Shown here in pieces: positions 27,398-37,562 of a stretch of 64,000 nucleotides of DNA. Numbering within the stretch: the first letter of the stretch is position 1; each line of letters begins with the position of its first letter. The notes under the pieces were generated by a model that ran no database searches, had not been told where the DNA came from, and saw nothing but the letters and a program-made list of their open reading frames with translations. Source of the DNA: Chitinophaga pinensis (GTDB lineage Bacteria > Bacteroidota > Bacteroidia > Chitinophagales > CAMDFR01); NCBI GenBank assembly GCA_945897725.1, contig CAMDFR010000010.1:26253-90252 (forward strand). Direction: 5' to 3'. A program made the translations under genes and the position numbers.

Positions 27398-27433
27398 CAA
27401 AGCTAAAGTATTTTGTTAGTTATTGTAAGTTTG
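27398..27433. promoter_or_regulatory. Divergent -7 elements for pepA (minus) and rsmA (plus)
   Basis: TAGCTTTG on the minus strand (27405-27398) and TAAGTTTG on the plus strand (27426-27433) are both exact TAnnTTTG matches and point away from each other. The -33 boxes are unclear on both sides. The rsmA box lies 9 bases before ATG 27443, predicting a very short leader. Confidence 0.45.
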
Positions 27434-27442
27434 TATTCATAT

Positions 27443-28264
27443 ATGAGAACTTTCAATTCAAAAAATTTAAGAACTAAAGATTTTTTAGGTGCCAACAAGT
27501 CTTTAGGCCAACATTTTCTAAAAGATGAATCCGTCTGTGAGCGAATAGCCGAAGCCAGTAGAAACATCGATTCTTTCCAAAACGTGGTGGAAGTGGGTCC
27601 AGGCAAGGGTATTCTTACCAAACAATTGTATGCAATTTATCCAGAAACGCTTCACTTGGTAGAATACGATTCAAGATTTATTGACCTATTGAAAACAGAA
27701 TATCCTCTTTTGAAAGAAAGAGTTTTTCAAGATGATATACTTCGTTTTGACTTCAATCAAATAAAAGGTAAGATTGCCTTGATTGGAAATTTCCCATACA
27801 ATATTTCCTCTCAGATTTTATTTAAAGCATTAGAGCATAAAGAACAGATTCCTCTTATCATTGGTATGTTTCAAAAGGAAATGGCTCAAAGAGTTTCAGC
27901 GATTCATGGCAATAAATCTTATGGAGTATTAAGTGTTTTAATTCAGGCATTTTACAAGGTTGAATATTTGTTCGACGTTTCTCCTGAAGTTTTTTCCCCG
28001 CCACCTAAAGTAATGTCAGGTGTTATAAAACTTGAGCTTAAAAACGAAGCATCAAATATCATCAATCACCAAGTATTTCGCCAGGTGGTGAAGATGGCAT
28101 TCAACCAAAGAAGAAAAACAATGAGAAATAGTCTGAAGTCCATGATTAATGAATATAAGATACCTGATATGGAGATATTTGATCAGAGACCAGAACAGCT
28201 TTCCGTATCAGAATTGATTGATTTATCCAATCACTTTAACACATTTATTAATCCACTTTCATGA
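27443..28264 (+). CDS. rsmA: 16S rRNA dimethyladenosine transferase
   Basis: A 273-residue methyltransferase that uses S-adenosylmethionine to dimethylate the two adjacent adenosines in helix 45 of 16S rRNA. Motifs: SLGQHFLKD near the start, the SAM-binding VEVGPGKG (49-56), and the catalytic NFPY (116-119). The C-terminal helical domain contains FNQRRKTMRNSL. ATG 27443 is chosen over the TTG at 27413 because it follows the -7 box and begins just before the conserved N-terminus. It overlaps the next gene by 4 bases (ATGA). Confidence 0.96.
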   Translation: MRTFNSKNLRTKDFLGANKSLGQHFLKDESVCERIAEASRNIDSFQNVVEVGPGKGILTKQLYAIYPETLHLVEYDSRFIDLLKTEYPLLKERVFQDDILRFDFNQIKGKIALIGNFPYNISSQILFKALEHKEQIPLIIGMFQKEMAQRVSAIHGNKSYGVLSVLIQAFYKVEYLFDVSPEVFSPPPKVMSGVIKLELKNEASNIINHQVFRQVVKMAFNQRRKTMRNSLKSMINEYKIPDMEIFDQRPEQLSVSELIDLSNHFNTFINPLS

Positions 28265-29208
28265 AAGCAAAAGTTCTTATAACAGATTCCGTACATAAGG
28301 TGATGATAGAAAATTTTGAGGCTAATCATTTTGAGGTAGATTATCAACCTTCCATCAGTGTTTCTGAAGTGTTTGAGTTAATCAATCAGTACACTATGTT
28401 GGTGATTAATAGCAAGATTATATTGGATAAAGCGATGATAGATAAAGCTACAAATCTCAAAGTTGTTGGTAGGCTTGGATCTGGAAAGGAAGTGATTGAT
28501 TTAGACTATGCCAAAGAAAAAAAAATATTGTTTCACAATTCACCAGAAGGCAATAGAGACGCAGTGGCAGAACATGCCATGGGAATGCTTCTATCATTGA
28601 TGCACCTAATCAATCAAGCCTCTGCAGAGCTAAGGGAAGGCAAATGGTTGAGAGAAAAAAATCGAGGAACGGAGCTTAAAGATAAAACAGTTGCTATCCT
28701 TGGATATGGTAATACTGGAATGGAAATGGCTAAAAGGCTTAAAGGATTTGGTGTTCGGGTACTTGCTTACGATAAATATAAAGTTGATTTCTCTGATGAA
28801 TTTGTGATTGAATCGAGCATGCAAGAAATATTTGAAAGTGCAGATATTGTTAGTCTGCACTTGCCTTTGACTAATGAGACAGAATACCTAGTAAATAAGG
28901 ATTGGATTAAAAAGTTTAAGAAACCATTTTACTTAATCAACACGGCACGCGGAAAAATGATTCGAACCTCTGATATCGTTGAAGCTTTACAAAGGGGTTC
29001 TATCATCGCCGCTGCCTTTGATGTTTTGGAAAACGAGCATTTAGCATCATTCACTTCAGACGAAACAATGATGTTTGAAACCTTGGTAGCAATGAACAAT
29101 GTTATTTTAACTCCACATGTTGCAGGTTGGACTTTTGAATCGAAATATAAGCTTGCATCCTACTTAAGTGAGAAAATGATTGATTCATGGAATTTTATGC
29201 TTTTGTAA
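28261..29208 (+). CDS. D-isomer 2-hydroxyacid dehydrogenase (phosphoglycerate dehydrogenase-like)
   Basis: A 315-residue NAD(P)-dependent enzyme with the two-domain formate/glycerate dehydrogenase fold. Visible are the dinucleotide-binding GYGNTG (148-153), INTARG with catalytic Arg230, FDVLENEH, and TPHVAGW with catalytic His286. It is closest in pattern to 3-phosphoglycerate dehydrogenases without the regulatory ACT domain, but the true substrate is not certain. It is translationally coupled to rsmA through the ATGA overlap. Confidence 0.88.
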   Translation: MKAKVLITDSVHKVMIENFEANHFEVDYQPSISVSEVFELINQYTMLVINSKIILDKAMIDKATNLKVVGRLGSGKEVIDLDYAKEKKILFHNSPEGNRDAVAEHAMGMLLSLMHLINQASAELREGKWLREKNRGTELKDKTVAILGYGNTGMEMAKRLKGFGVRVLAYDKYKVDFSDEFVIESSMQEIFESADIVSLHLPLTNETEYLVNKDWIKKFKKPFYLINTARGKMIRTSDIVEALQRGSIIAAAFDVLENEHLASFTSDETMMFETLVAMNNVILTPHVAGWTFESKYKLASYLSEKMIDSWNFMLL

Positions 29209-29234
29209 AAGTATTGTCACATTAAGTTTAGTCT

Positions 29235-29266
29235 ATTGTGAATTCAATTAAGTATTTTTAACTTTG
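29235..29266 (+). promoter_or_regulatory. Putative upstream promoter (P1) of the TonB receptor operon
   Basis: ATTG (29235-29238), 20 bases, then TAACTTTG (29259-29266), an exact -7 box with a 3/4 -33 box. It would give a leader of about 140 bases that carries a 15-codon ORF (ATG 29279, beginning MRFRFWDV). Confidence 0.4.
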
Positions 29267-29331
29267 TTCTACCGAACATGAGATTCCGTTTTTGGGACGT
29301 AATTTACTGTTTCACAGTCGAATAAAAAAAA

Positions 29332-29362
29332 CTTGCTAGTAGCCTTAAAATATGTAATTTTG
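29332..29362 (+). promoter_or_regulatory. Putative downstream promoter (P2) of the TonB receptor operon
   Basis: CTTG (29332-29335), 19 bases, then TAATTTTG (29355-29362), an exact TAnnTTTG -7 box at consensus spacing. Predicted leader about 45 bases. Confidence 0.55.
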
Positions 29363-29415
29363 ACGTCCTTAACAAGAATTAACGATAAGCTAATAATTCT
29401 ATAAAATAAACAATT

Positions 29416-32400
29416 ATGAAAAGATATTTACTGGTTGCATTGACGATGTTGGCAAGCCTATCTATTTATGCGCAAAGTGGCGATATTTCAGGTAAAATAA
29501 AGGATGAAAAAGGTGAGGGTATTCCTTTCGCAACAGTAGCAATTTTGCAAAATGGTGTTTCAACTGGTAAAGGTGCTCAGACCGATTTTGATGGTAACTA
29601 CTCACTAAAACCTCTTACGCCCGGCAAATACGATGTCAAGTTTTCTTATGTCGGATATACTGCACAAATCAGAACGGGTATTGTTGTTTCCGCAGAAAAG
29701 TCTACCTTCATCGATGTTCAGTTGAAACCATCGGAAAGTGTCATGGCAGAAGTTCAAGTGATTGCCTATAAAGTTCCTTTGATCGATGCAGGTCAGACAA
29801 CCAGTGGTGGAACTGTTACTCAAGAAGAGATTGCTGCACTTCCTACTCGAGATATTCAAACGATTGCTGCATCTACATCAGGTGCTTATATGGCCGACGA
29901 AGGTAGCAGTATCAGTATTAAAGGAGGGCGTTCAGATGCAACTGCTTATTATGTTGATGGAGTAAGGGTTAGAGGTGCTGTAAATGTTCCAGCAAGTGCT
30001 ATTGGTTCATTAACTGTTATTACTGGTGGAGTACCAGCAAAATATGGAGATGCTACTGGAGGGGCTATTAGTATCACAACTCGTGGACCATCCAATAAAT
30101 TTACAGGTGGACTTGAAATGGCTAGTTCTGAATTTATGGATGCCTTCGGTTACAATCTTGTAAGTGCCAATCTTACTGGTCCTATCTACACAAATAAAAA
30201 ATCAAACAGAACTATACTTGGTTTCTTTATTTCAGGCGAATTTGAAAGAGAAAGAGACCCAGATCCAAATCCATTTGGTTCTTGGGGTGTTAAAAAAGAT
30301 GTTCTAGATGGTATTAAAGCTAAACCATTAATCAATAATCCAGCAGGTGAAGGATTTATTTTAGCTTCTGAATCTTTGACAAGAAAAGATTTAGAGTTGA
30401 AAAAGTTTAGAGAAAATGTTGCAAATGACCAATACAGAGCAGTTGCTAAGTTGAGCTTTAAGCCTTCAGAAGCAGTTGACTTTACCGCAGGCTTTACCTA
30501 TAACTATGAAAAAAATCGTCTCTGGGTTGAAAGATATTCTCTAATGAATGCAGAGAACAATCCAAAATATGTGAACCAAACCTATAGGGGTTTCTTAAGA
30601 ATGACGCACAACATTGGGCAAGGAGGAAAAGCTGAAGCAGCAGATAAATCAGATAGAAAATCTTCTGCTGTGCAAAATGCGTATTACACTATTCAAGTGG
30701 ACTATGAAAAATTCAAACAAAATTATGGCGATGAAAGTCACGGCAGTAACTTATTCAATTATGGGTATATAGGAAAGTTTGATGTTTTCAGAACGCCAAC
30801 CTATCTATATTCTAATTCAAGAGAAGTGGTCGATACAAATGGTGTTTCTAGATTTTTATCTGGATGGCAATTGAATAGTGATCGTTCTGACAGCGTTTAC
30901 TATACTCCATCTGATATAAACGATTTAGGAGCTGCTCTTACTTCTAGCTACTATGACTTAGTGAAAGATTTTGATAAAACCGGGTACTATGAAAATTTAT
31001 TACAAATTCAATCTAACAAAGGTCTTATAAATGGAGAGCGATCTCAATTGACACACGATATTTGGTTCAATCCAGGTAGACAATACAATGGATATGGTTA
31101 CGTTGATAATGACCAATATACTGTAAAGGTGGATGGTGCATTTGATATTTTGAAACCAGGTTCAGATACAAAAAATAAACACTCAATTGAATTCGGTTTT
31201 TCATTTGAACAACGTATTCAACGAAATTATGAGATCAATCCATTAAGTTTATGGACACTAATGAGAAATTTAGCAAACAGCCACATTAGTGAATTTGATA
31301 CAAAAAATTTGAATCCTACTTTATTGATTGATGGCCAAACATATTCTTACAATGACCCAAATAGACCGGATTTTGGATATAATGATACTATCATTGCAGA
31401 CAGAATATATACAGCAAGTGAGCAAAAGTTTTTTGATAAAAATCTGCGATCAAAGTTAGGTCTTGCAACAAATAGTACTCAATTCATAAATATTGATGCA
31501 CTCGACCCAAGTTTCTTCTCTCTTGATATGTTCTCTGCAGATGAATTACTTAATTCAGGTTCTGCCTATGAAAGTTATTCCGGTTACGATTATCTAGGTC
31601 AAAAGCTGAAAGGAAAAACTTCTTTCAATGACTTTTTTACCAAGAAAGATGCAAACGGAAATTTGAAAAGAGATATTCCATCTTTTCAGCCAATTTATAT
31701 TGCTGGATATATTCAGGATAAATTCCAATATAAAGATTTGTACTTTAACATTGGTGTTCGTGTAGATAGATATGATGCTAATCAAAAAGTGATGAAAGAT
31801 CCTTATTCTCTTTATGAAATCTATACAGCAAGTGAATATGCTACTAAGTTTACAAACTATTCTAAGCCAGCTAATATTGGAGATGATTTCGCAGTTTATG
31901 TGGATGACAATTCATCTGCCTCACCTACTATAGTAGGATATAGAAGTGGAAATCAGTGGTATGATGTTAGAGGTAATCAATTAGCTACAGGCCAGAATAT
32001 TGCAAAAGGTGGTGCTTCAGGTAAAATAACGCCCTATCTAGTAGATGCAAATGTTGTAGATGCAGGAGGGGCATTGATAAGAGATGCTGATAAATTTAAT
32101 GCTGATGGTTCTTTCTCAGACTTCAAACCGCAGATTAATATTATGCCTCGCTTACAATTTTCTTTCAGCTTAACTGACAAAGCTTCTTTCTTTGCACATT
32201 ATGACATCTTAACTCAAAGACCTCAAGCAGGGAACTCATCTTTTGCTGATCCTTATCAGTACCTATGGTTTGATCAATTGTCAAACGGTGGTACTATCAA
32301 TGCTCCAAATCTAAAGCCAGAAAAAACAATTGATTTTGAGCTAGGATTTCAACAAAAAGTAAGCAATACAAGTGCTATAAAAATCTCTGCTTTTTATAGG

Positions 32401-33225
32401 GAGTTTAAAGATCAGGTACAGATTATAAAAATAAACTTCACCTATCCAGGTACTAGTCAATCATACAAAACATATGGTAATGTTGATTTTGGAACAACAA
32501 AAGGATTCACGTTTGATTATGATTTGAGAAGAACTGGTAATTTAATGATGAAGATTAACTATACACTTCAGTTCGCTGAAGGTACGGGTTCAAGTAATAC
32601 TTCGCAGAATAGTATTGTAAGTAATGATCAACCAAATTTTAGAACCATATCGGCACTTGATTACGATGCAAGACATACATTCAATGTTACTTTAGATTGG
32701 AGATATAAAGATGGAAGTGATTATAATGGTCCTTATATAGGGAAACAGCAAATATTTTCTAATTCTGGAATTAACTTTACGTTCGTTGCTAGAAGTGGTA
32801 CACCTTATACTAAGCAAAGTTTTGCAACTCCTTATGGACTTAATAGCTCACCTTCACGACCTGTAACTGAAGGTTCATTAAATGGTGCGCGCCTACCCTG
32901 GACCTTCCGTTTAAATGCAAAAGTTAACAAAGATTTTACTGTGAAAGTAGGTAAGAAAAAAGAGGGTAAAGAACAAGGTACAATGGACTTTTCAATCTAT
33001 CTTCAAGTTCAAAACTTACTAAATACTAAAAATGTAACTGGTTTATATAGATATACGGGCAATGCGTCTGATGATGGTTATTTAGGAAGTGCTTCAGGAA
33101 AGTTAGATATTTCAGGAAAACCTTATCCAGAGTCATACGTGGACTTATATAGAGCATATATAAATAAGCCAGATAATTATAGTCGTCCACGATCGATTCG
33201 TTTAGGTTTAATTGTCGGATTTTAA
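29416..33225 (+). CDS. TonB-dependent receptor with carboxypeptidase-regulatory-like domain
   Basis: A 1269-residue outer-membrane protein. Signal peptide 1-20 (ending SIYAQ), a CarboxypepD_reg-like beta-sandwich at about 22-105 (ISGKIKDEKGEGIPFATVAI...), a plug domain at about 125-225 (ISIKGGRSDATAYYVDGVRV, GGVPAKYGDATGG), then a 22-strand-type barrel ending in RPRSIRLGLIVGF with terminal Phe. Such receptors import large substrates through TonB energy or help protein export in T9SS organisms. There is no SusD partner; instead it is followed by a large secreted protein and a PorV-like barrel, so it is not a classic polysaccharide locus. First gene of the operon. Confidence 0.93.
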   Translation: MKRYLLVALTMLASLSIYAQSGDISGKIKDEKGEGIPFATVAILQNGVSTGKGAQTDFDGNYSLKPLTPGKYDVKFSYVGYTAQIRTGIVVSAEKSTFIDVQLKPSESVMAEVQVIAYKVPLIDAGQTTSGGTVTQEEIAALPTRDIQTIAASTSGAYMADEGSSISIKGGRSDATAYYVDGVRVRGAVNVPASAIGSLTVITGGVPAKYGDATGGAISITTRGPSNKFTGGLEMASSEFMDAFGYNLVSANLTGPIYTNKKSNRTILGFFISGEFERERDPDPNPFGSWGVKKDVLDGIKAKPLINNPAGEGFILASESLTRKDLELKKFRENVANDQYRAVAKLSFKPSEAVDFTAGFTYNYEKNRLWVERYSLMNAENNPKYVNQTYRGFLRMTHNIGQGGKAEAADKSDRKSSAVQNAYYTIQVDYEKFKQNYGDESHGSNLFNYGYIGKFDVFRTPTYLYSNSREVVDTNGVSRFLSGWQLNSDRSDSVYYTPSDINDLGAALTSSYYDLVKDFDKTGYYENLLQIQSNKGLINGERSQLTHDIWFNPGRQYNGYGYVDNDQYTVKVDGAFDILKPGSDTKNKHSIEFGFSFEQRIQRNYEINPLSLWTLMRNLANSHISEFDTKNLNPTLLIDGQTYSYNDPNRPDFGYNDTIIADRIYTASEQKFFDKNLRSKLGLATNSTQFINIDALDPSFFSLDMFSADELLNSGSAYESYSGYDYLGQKLKGKTSFNDFFTKKDANGNLKRDIPSFQPIYIAGYIQDKFQYKDLYFNIGVRVDRYDANQKVMKDPYSLYEIYTASEYATKFTNYSKPANIGDDFAVYVDDNSSASPTIVGYRSGNQWYDVRGNQLATGQNIAKGGASGKITPYLVDANVVDAGGALIRDADKFNADGSFSDFKPQINIMPRLQFSFSLTDKASFFAHYDILTQRPQAGNSSFADPYQYLWFDQLSNGGTINAPNLKPEKTIDFELGFQQKVSNTSAIKISAFYREFKDQVQIIKINFTYPGTSQSYKTYGNVDFGTTKGFTFDYDLRRTGNLMMKINYTLQFAEGTGSSNTSQNSIVSNDQPNFRTISALDYDARHTFNVTLDWRYKDGSDYNGPYIGKQQIFSNSGINFTFVARSGTPYTKQSFATPYGLNSSPSRPVTEGSLNGARLPWTFRLNAKVNKDFTVKVGKKKEGKEQGTMDFSIYLQVQNLLNTKNVTGLYRYTGNASDDGYLGSASGKLDISGKPYPESYVDLYRAYINKPDNYSRPRSIRLGLIVGF

Positions 33226-33260
33226 ATTAAGTAAATTAGTAATATCATAAATTATATATT

Positions 33261-36200
33261 ATGCGTAGAATAAAATTTTATAAAAGCTTTCTGACTGTTT
33301 TAGCTTTTTGCTCCTCAACAGCAATATTGGCAAAACAGCCAGATTATGTGGTTGAGCGAGGTATCGTCGTTGATACGAAAAGCTACAAAGAAGGCGCAGC
33401 TAATTGTGAGCCTGCCTCTTCCCAATTTGACTTAGATATCAATAATGTAAGAGCAAAATTGCTGAATGGTGGTGACTTATGGTGGGATTTGTCTTCGGCA
33501 AGATATGAGGTTCCAAAAGTTGATCCACCTGGATCTTCCACCTCTATTACAGCAATCTTTGCAGGTGCTATTTGGATTTCTGGAGAGGATGAAGGTGGTA
33601 ACTTGAAGTTGGCTGCACAAACTTATCGAAGTGGTGGTAATGATTTTTGGCCAGGTCCCATTGATGCTACCGGATCAGTTGATAATTCTGTTTGTAAGAT
33701 ATTTGACAAGCATTTCAATGTCTATGGAGAAGAAATAAAATTAGCTATTGCTGCTGGTGCTGGTGGATATCCAATTGGAACAAGTTCAATACCAAAAAAT
33801 GTCCTTGAATGGCCGGGAAAAGCAAATCCATACTTAGTTGAAAAAGGTCAGTATTTTGATGGAACATTAGCTCCTTTCAATGATGTGGATGATGATCAAA
33901 TCTATGATCCAACAAAAGGTGATTATCCAGTTATTAATGCAAGTCCTAATTGTAAAGATGGATTTACCTATGCTGATCAAATGATTTTTTGGGTATTTAA
34001 TGATATTGGGAATGTCCATAACGAAACGAATGGTGATGCCATTGGTCTTCAAATTAACGCTCTTGCATTTGCATTTAGAAGTTCGGATGATTTAAATAAT
34101 ATGACTTTCTATAGATATAATATTATCAATAAATCAAACACAACATTAGTGAAGACATATATGGGGCAGTTTGTTGATGCTGATTTAGGTTGCTATCAAA
34201 ATGATTATGTTGGATGTGATACAAATAGAAGTTTAGGAATCGTTTATAACGGTGACGTTATTGATGCAGGTTGTCCAAATGGTTACGGATCTGAGGTGCC
34301 TTTGTTGGGAATAGATTATTTTGAAGGGCCTCGAGCAGATTTAAGAGACGGAATCGATAATGATAGAGATGGTATTATAGACGAAGGTACAGATGGAATA
34401 GACAATGATGGGAATGGATTGATAGATGATGTCGCTGAACAGGAATTGTTGGGTATGTCGTCTTTTACATACTATAATAATGCTGCTGGTGCTCAAGGTG
34501 ATCCTAGGAATGCTGCTCAGTTTAGAAATTATATGACGGGAAAATGGTCAGACGGTACATTTATTACTTACGGTGGTAATGGTTATGGAGGCTCAACACC
34601 TACTAAGTTTACTTACCCAGGTGACCCATCTGTTGCAAGCCAGTGGAGTGAATGTAATAACCAAACCTCTGGTGCGAATGTTACTGCAGATCGACGGTTT
34701 TTACAGTTTTCAGGACCATTTACATTGAAGCCTACAGATGAAAATAATATTACGCTTGGAGTTATTTTTGTGAGACCTAAAGCAGGCGCTTATCCTTGCC
34801 CTTCATTTAGTAAATATATTGGCCCCGCAGATGATAAAGCTCAAGCCTTGTTTGACAATTGTTTCAAAGTATTAGATGGTCCAAGTGCTCCAACTTTATT
34901 GCTAAGAGAGTTAGACAAACAAATTATCATTTCTTTAGTAAATTCCGCAGCAACATCAAATAATAAGGGAGAAAGTTTTGATGTGGTTGATGCTCAAATT
35001 AAAAATATAGATCCTGATGGTATTTTTGGTTTGGATAGAACTTATACATTTCAAGGCTATAAGTTATATCAATTATCAAACGCAACCATCTCCTTCCAAG
35101 ATTTAGATGATTTATCGAAGGCAAGATTAGTATCTCAAGTCGATGTTAAAGATGGAGTATCAACGATTATCAACTATAATTTTGATAATGTAAGTAACTC
35201 TCTTGTACCCACGATAAAGGTGGAAGGAGAAGACAAAGGTGTTATTCACTCTTTTAATGTGATAAGCGATCTTTTTGCTCAAGGAGACGCCAAGTTAATA
35301 AATCACAAAACATATTATTATACAGCTGTTGCTTATGCTTATAACACTTTTGAAAAAGTGGATAGAACATTCTTGTACCTGAGTCCTCTAACGGGAGATT
35401 CAGTCTATGATGTTGTAACAACTAAACAATTACAACCATATCTTCAGGGCAATGGTAATTTGGCCATCTATACGGCCATTCCACACATTACGTCTCCACG
35501 AAATGGTGGTACAGTTTTGAATGCTAAATTTAATGATTCTATTTCAGTAACTCGTCTTCAAGGTACTGGAAATGGTGGGAATCTTCTCTCTCTTTCTAAG
35601 GAGAGTATTGATGGAATTTTAAGCAGTCCCACCAATAAGTTGGAAGTTATTAAGTATGTTCCGGGTGGTGGGCCTATAGATGTTCGTGTTGCAGATCCAC
35701 TAAAATTAAGGGATGCTGATTACAAGTTATCTTTTGTAGATACGAATCTTGATTATTCTACTGGCATCCTTTCTAGAAAAGCTCGATGGATGTTGACCGA
35801 TATCACAAATAACGAAGTTGTTTATGCAGAAAGAGATATTGATCGTCCTAATGATCAAATTATTTACACTACACCGACTGGAGCATTGGCTGAACCAAAT
35901 CCTTGGGGAATTTCAATCTCTTTGGGTCAATCATCACCTGTTTATGAAGCAGGATATCAAGGTGCTATTGGTGCAGCCGGAGCGGTTTATGGCGCATTAA
36001 AATCAAATATTGATTTTGAAGATCCTGAGAAGCCATGGCTATCATTTATTAAGGATGAAGATGGAAACAAACTAGAAAATTGGATTAGAAGTGGTGATTT
36101 TATCTTAAAGCAAACAGGTTCAACACCACCACCAACTTTGAAAATTTATGATGATGCTAATTTTACAGTTCTTGGGGAGAATGTGTTTCATGATAAACTA

Positions 36201-37532
36201 TCTTTGTTTGAAAAGATGGCTGAAGGGGCCTTTGCCCCATATTGTTTAGCCGCTAACTTTAGTGATTTTACAAAAATACCAACAAGAGATAATCCAGATG
36301 CAGTCCCTTTTGTAGAAGGCCCTGGCTTTAAATGGGATGCGGTTACTTCTGGTGCCAAGTTTAGTCAAAACAACTTGGACTCAATGTCAAGTGTTGTTAT
36401 TGTCTTGACTTCGGATAAAGCTAAATGGACTCGTTGCGTTGTGTTTGAAGAAGGAGAGCAGTCGACATTGAATGAAACGAATACTATTTTACCTTCTACT
36501 TCACCAGCCACTTACCCTAGTATCAGTAATAATGCATATAAAGGCGAAATCAGGTCACAATATTCTGTAGACAAAGATGGTGTTTTTGATTTGGCAGATA
36601 TTGGTAGAGGCTGGTTCCCAGGTTATGCAATCAATCTAGAATCAGGCGAAAGACTGAACATGGCATTTGGTGAATCGTCCAATTTAGCAGATCAGAATGG
36701 AAGAGATATGATTTGGAACCCTACTGGTGACTTAAAAACAGACTTAGATCAAGTTCTATATGGTGGAAAACATTATATCTATGTTTTCAAATCACTTTAT
36801 GATGAGGGTGAAAAATATCAGCAGCTTTTGATTGATAATTTTAACAAGTATACAGGAAGTAGTTCTATAAAGACTCAGGTACCTACTGCTTGGAAATATC
36901 TATACAAAGATTTGTTATACACAGGTATGCCGTATTTAACAAAAGGGTATAAGTTAAAAGATATTAGCGAAGGCTTGATACCAAATACTGTAACAATCCA
37001 TTTAAGAGTAGACAGACCATATCAGCGATACCTCACATCTGAAACAACAGAAACTGACTCGCTTAATGTGTATCAATTTAGTACCAAGGGAATGGCACCA
37101 TCGGAACAATTAGCAGATGCGGCTAAAAGCGCTTTGGACTTAATTAATGTTGTTCCAAATCCTTACTATGCCAACAGTGGTTTTTATGAGACAAGTATCC
37201 TAGATACAAGGATTAAAATCACTAATCTTCCGAATAAATGTACCATCACAATCTATACTTTAGATGGTGCTTTGGTGAAGAAATACGAAAGAGATATTCC
37301 GCTAACAAGTGGTTATATAGATGGCAAGCAGGTAATCGATATCTCTGAAGGAGAAGCGAAAAAAGAGAATTCAGTAAATATGGAAAACTCATTGGATTGG
37401 GATTTAAAGAACTTTAAAAATATCCCTGTTTCTAGTGGTGTTTACCTCATTCATATAAATGCTCCAGGGATTGGTGAAAGAACTTTGAAATGGTTCGGTG
37501 TGCTAAGACCTACTGATTTAGAGTCATTCTAA
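33261..37532 (+). CDS. Large secreted protein with T9SS-like C-terminal domain
   Basis: A 1423-residue exported protein (signal peptide MRRIKFYKSFLTVLAFCSS...ILA). Around residues 361-392 are repeated DNDxDGxxDxG motifs (for example DGIDNDRDGIIDEG), which are typical calcium-binding loops. The C-terminal ~130 residues begin NVVPNPYYANSGFYE and have the beta-sandwich pattern of a T9SS sorting domain (ITIYTLDGALVKKY, IPVSSGVYLIHINAPG). The protein ends WFGVLRPTDLESF, unlike the common KxxV/K endings. No enzymatic motif seen. It lies 35 bases after the TonB receptor and 30 bases before the PorV-like gene, so the three products probably act together at the surface. Confidence 0.88.
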   Translation: MRRIKFYKSFLTVLAFCSSTAILAKQPDYVVERGIVVDTKSYKEGAANCEPASSQFDLDINNVRAKLLNGGDLWWDLSSARYEVPKVDPPGSSTSITAIFAGAIWISGEDEGGNLKLAAQTYRSGGNDFWPGPIDATGSVDNSVCKIFDKHFNVYGEEIKLAIAAGAGGYPIGTSSIPKNVLEWPGKANPYLVEKGQYFDGTLAPFNDVDDDQIYDPTKGDYPVINASPNCKDGFTYADQMIFWVFNDIGNVHNETNGDAIGLQINALAFAFRSSDDLNNMTFYRYNIINKSNTTLVKTYMGQFVDADLGCYQNDYVGCDTNRSLGIVYNGDVIDAGCPNGYGSEVPLLGIDYFEGPRADLRDGIDNDRDGIIDEGTDGIDNDGNGLIDDVAEQELLGMSSFTYYNNAAGAQGDPRNAAQFRNYMTGKWSDGTFITYGGNGYGGSTPTKFTYPGDPSVASQWSECNNQTSGANVTADRRFLQFSGPFTLKPTDENNITLGVIFVRPKAGAYPCPSFSKYIGPADDKAQALFDNCFKVLDGPSAPTLLLRELDKQIIISLVNSAATSNNKGESFDVVDAQIKNIDPDGIFGLDRTYTFQGYKLYQLSNATISFQDLDDLSKARLVSQVDVKDGVSTIINYNFDNVSNSLVPTIKVEGEDKGVIHSFNVISDLFAQGDAKLINHKTYYYTAVAYAYNTFEKVDRTFLYLSPLTGDSVYDVVTTKQLQPYLQGNGNLAIYTAIPHITSPRNGGTVLNAKFNDSISVTRLQGTGNGGNLLSLSKESIDGILSSPTNKLEVIKYVPGGGPIDVRVADPLKLRDADYKLSFVDTNLDYSTGILSRKARWMLTDITNNEVVYAERDIDRPNDQIIYTTPTGALAEPNPWGISISLGQSSPVYEAGYQGAIGAAGAVYGALKSNIDFEDPEKPWLSFIKDEDGNKLENWIRSGDFILKQTGSTPPPTLKIYDDANFTVLGENVFHDKLSLFEKMAEGAFAPYCLAANFSDFTKIPTRDNPDAVPFVEGPGFKWDAVTSGAKFSQNNLDSMSSVVIVLTSDKAKWTRCVVFEEGEQSTLNETNTILPSTSPATYPSISNNAYKGEIRSQYSVDKDGVFDLADIGRGWFPGYAINLESGERLNMAFGESSNLADQNGRDMIWNPTGDLKTDLDQVLYGGKHYIYVFKSLYDEGEKYQQLLIDNFNKYTGSSSIKTQVPTAWKYLYKDLLYTGMPYLTKGYKLKDISEGLIPNTVTIHLRVDRPYQRYLTSETTETDSLNVYQFSTKGMAPSEQLADAAKSALDLINVVPNPYYANSGFYETSILDTRIKITNLPNKCTITIYTLDGALVKKYERDIPLTSGYIDGKQVIDISEGEAKKENSVNMENSLDWDLKNFKNIPVSSGVYLIHINAPGIGERTLKWFGVLRPTDLESF

Positions 37533-37562
37533 TATTAAAAACAATAATTGAAATTAAATCAT

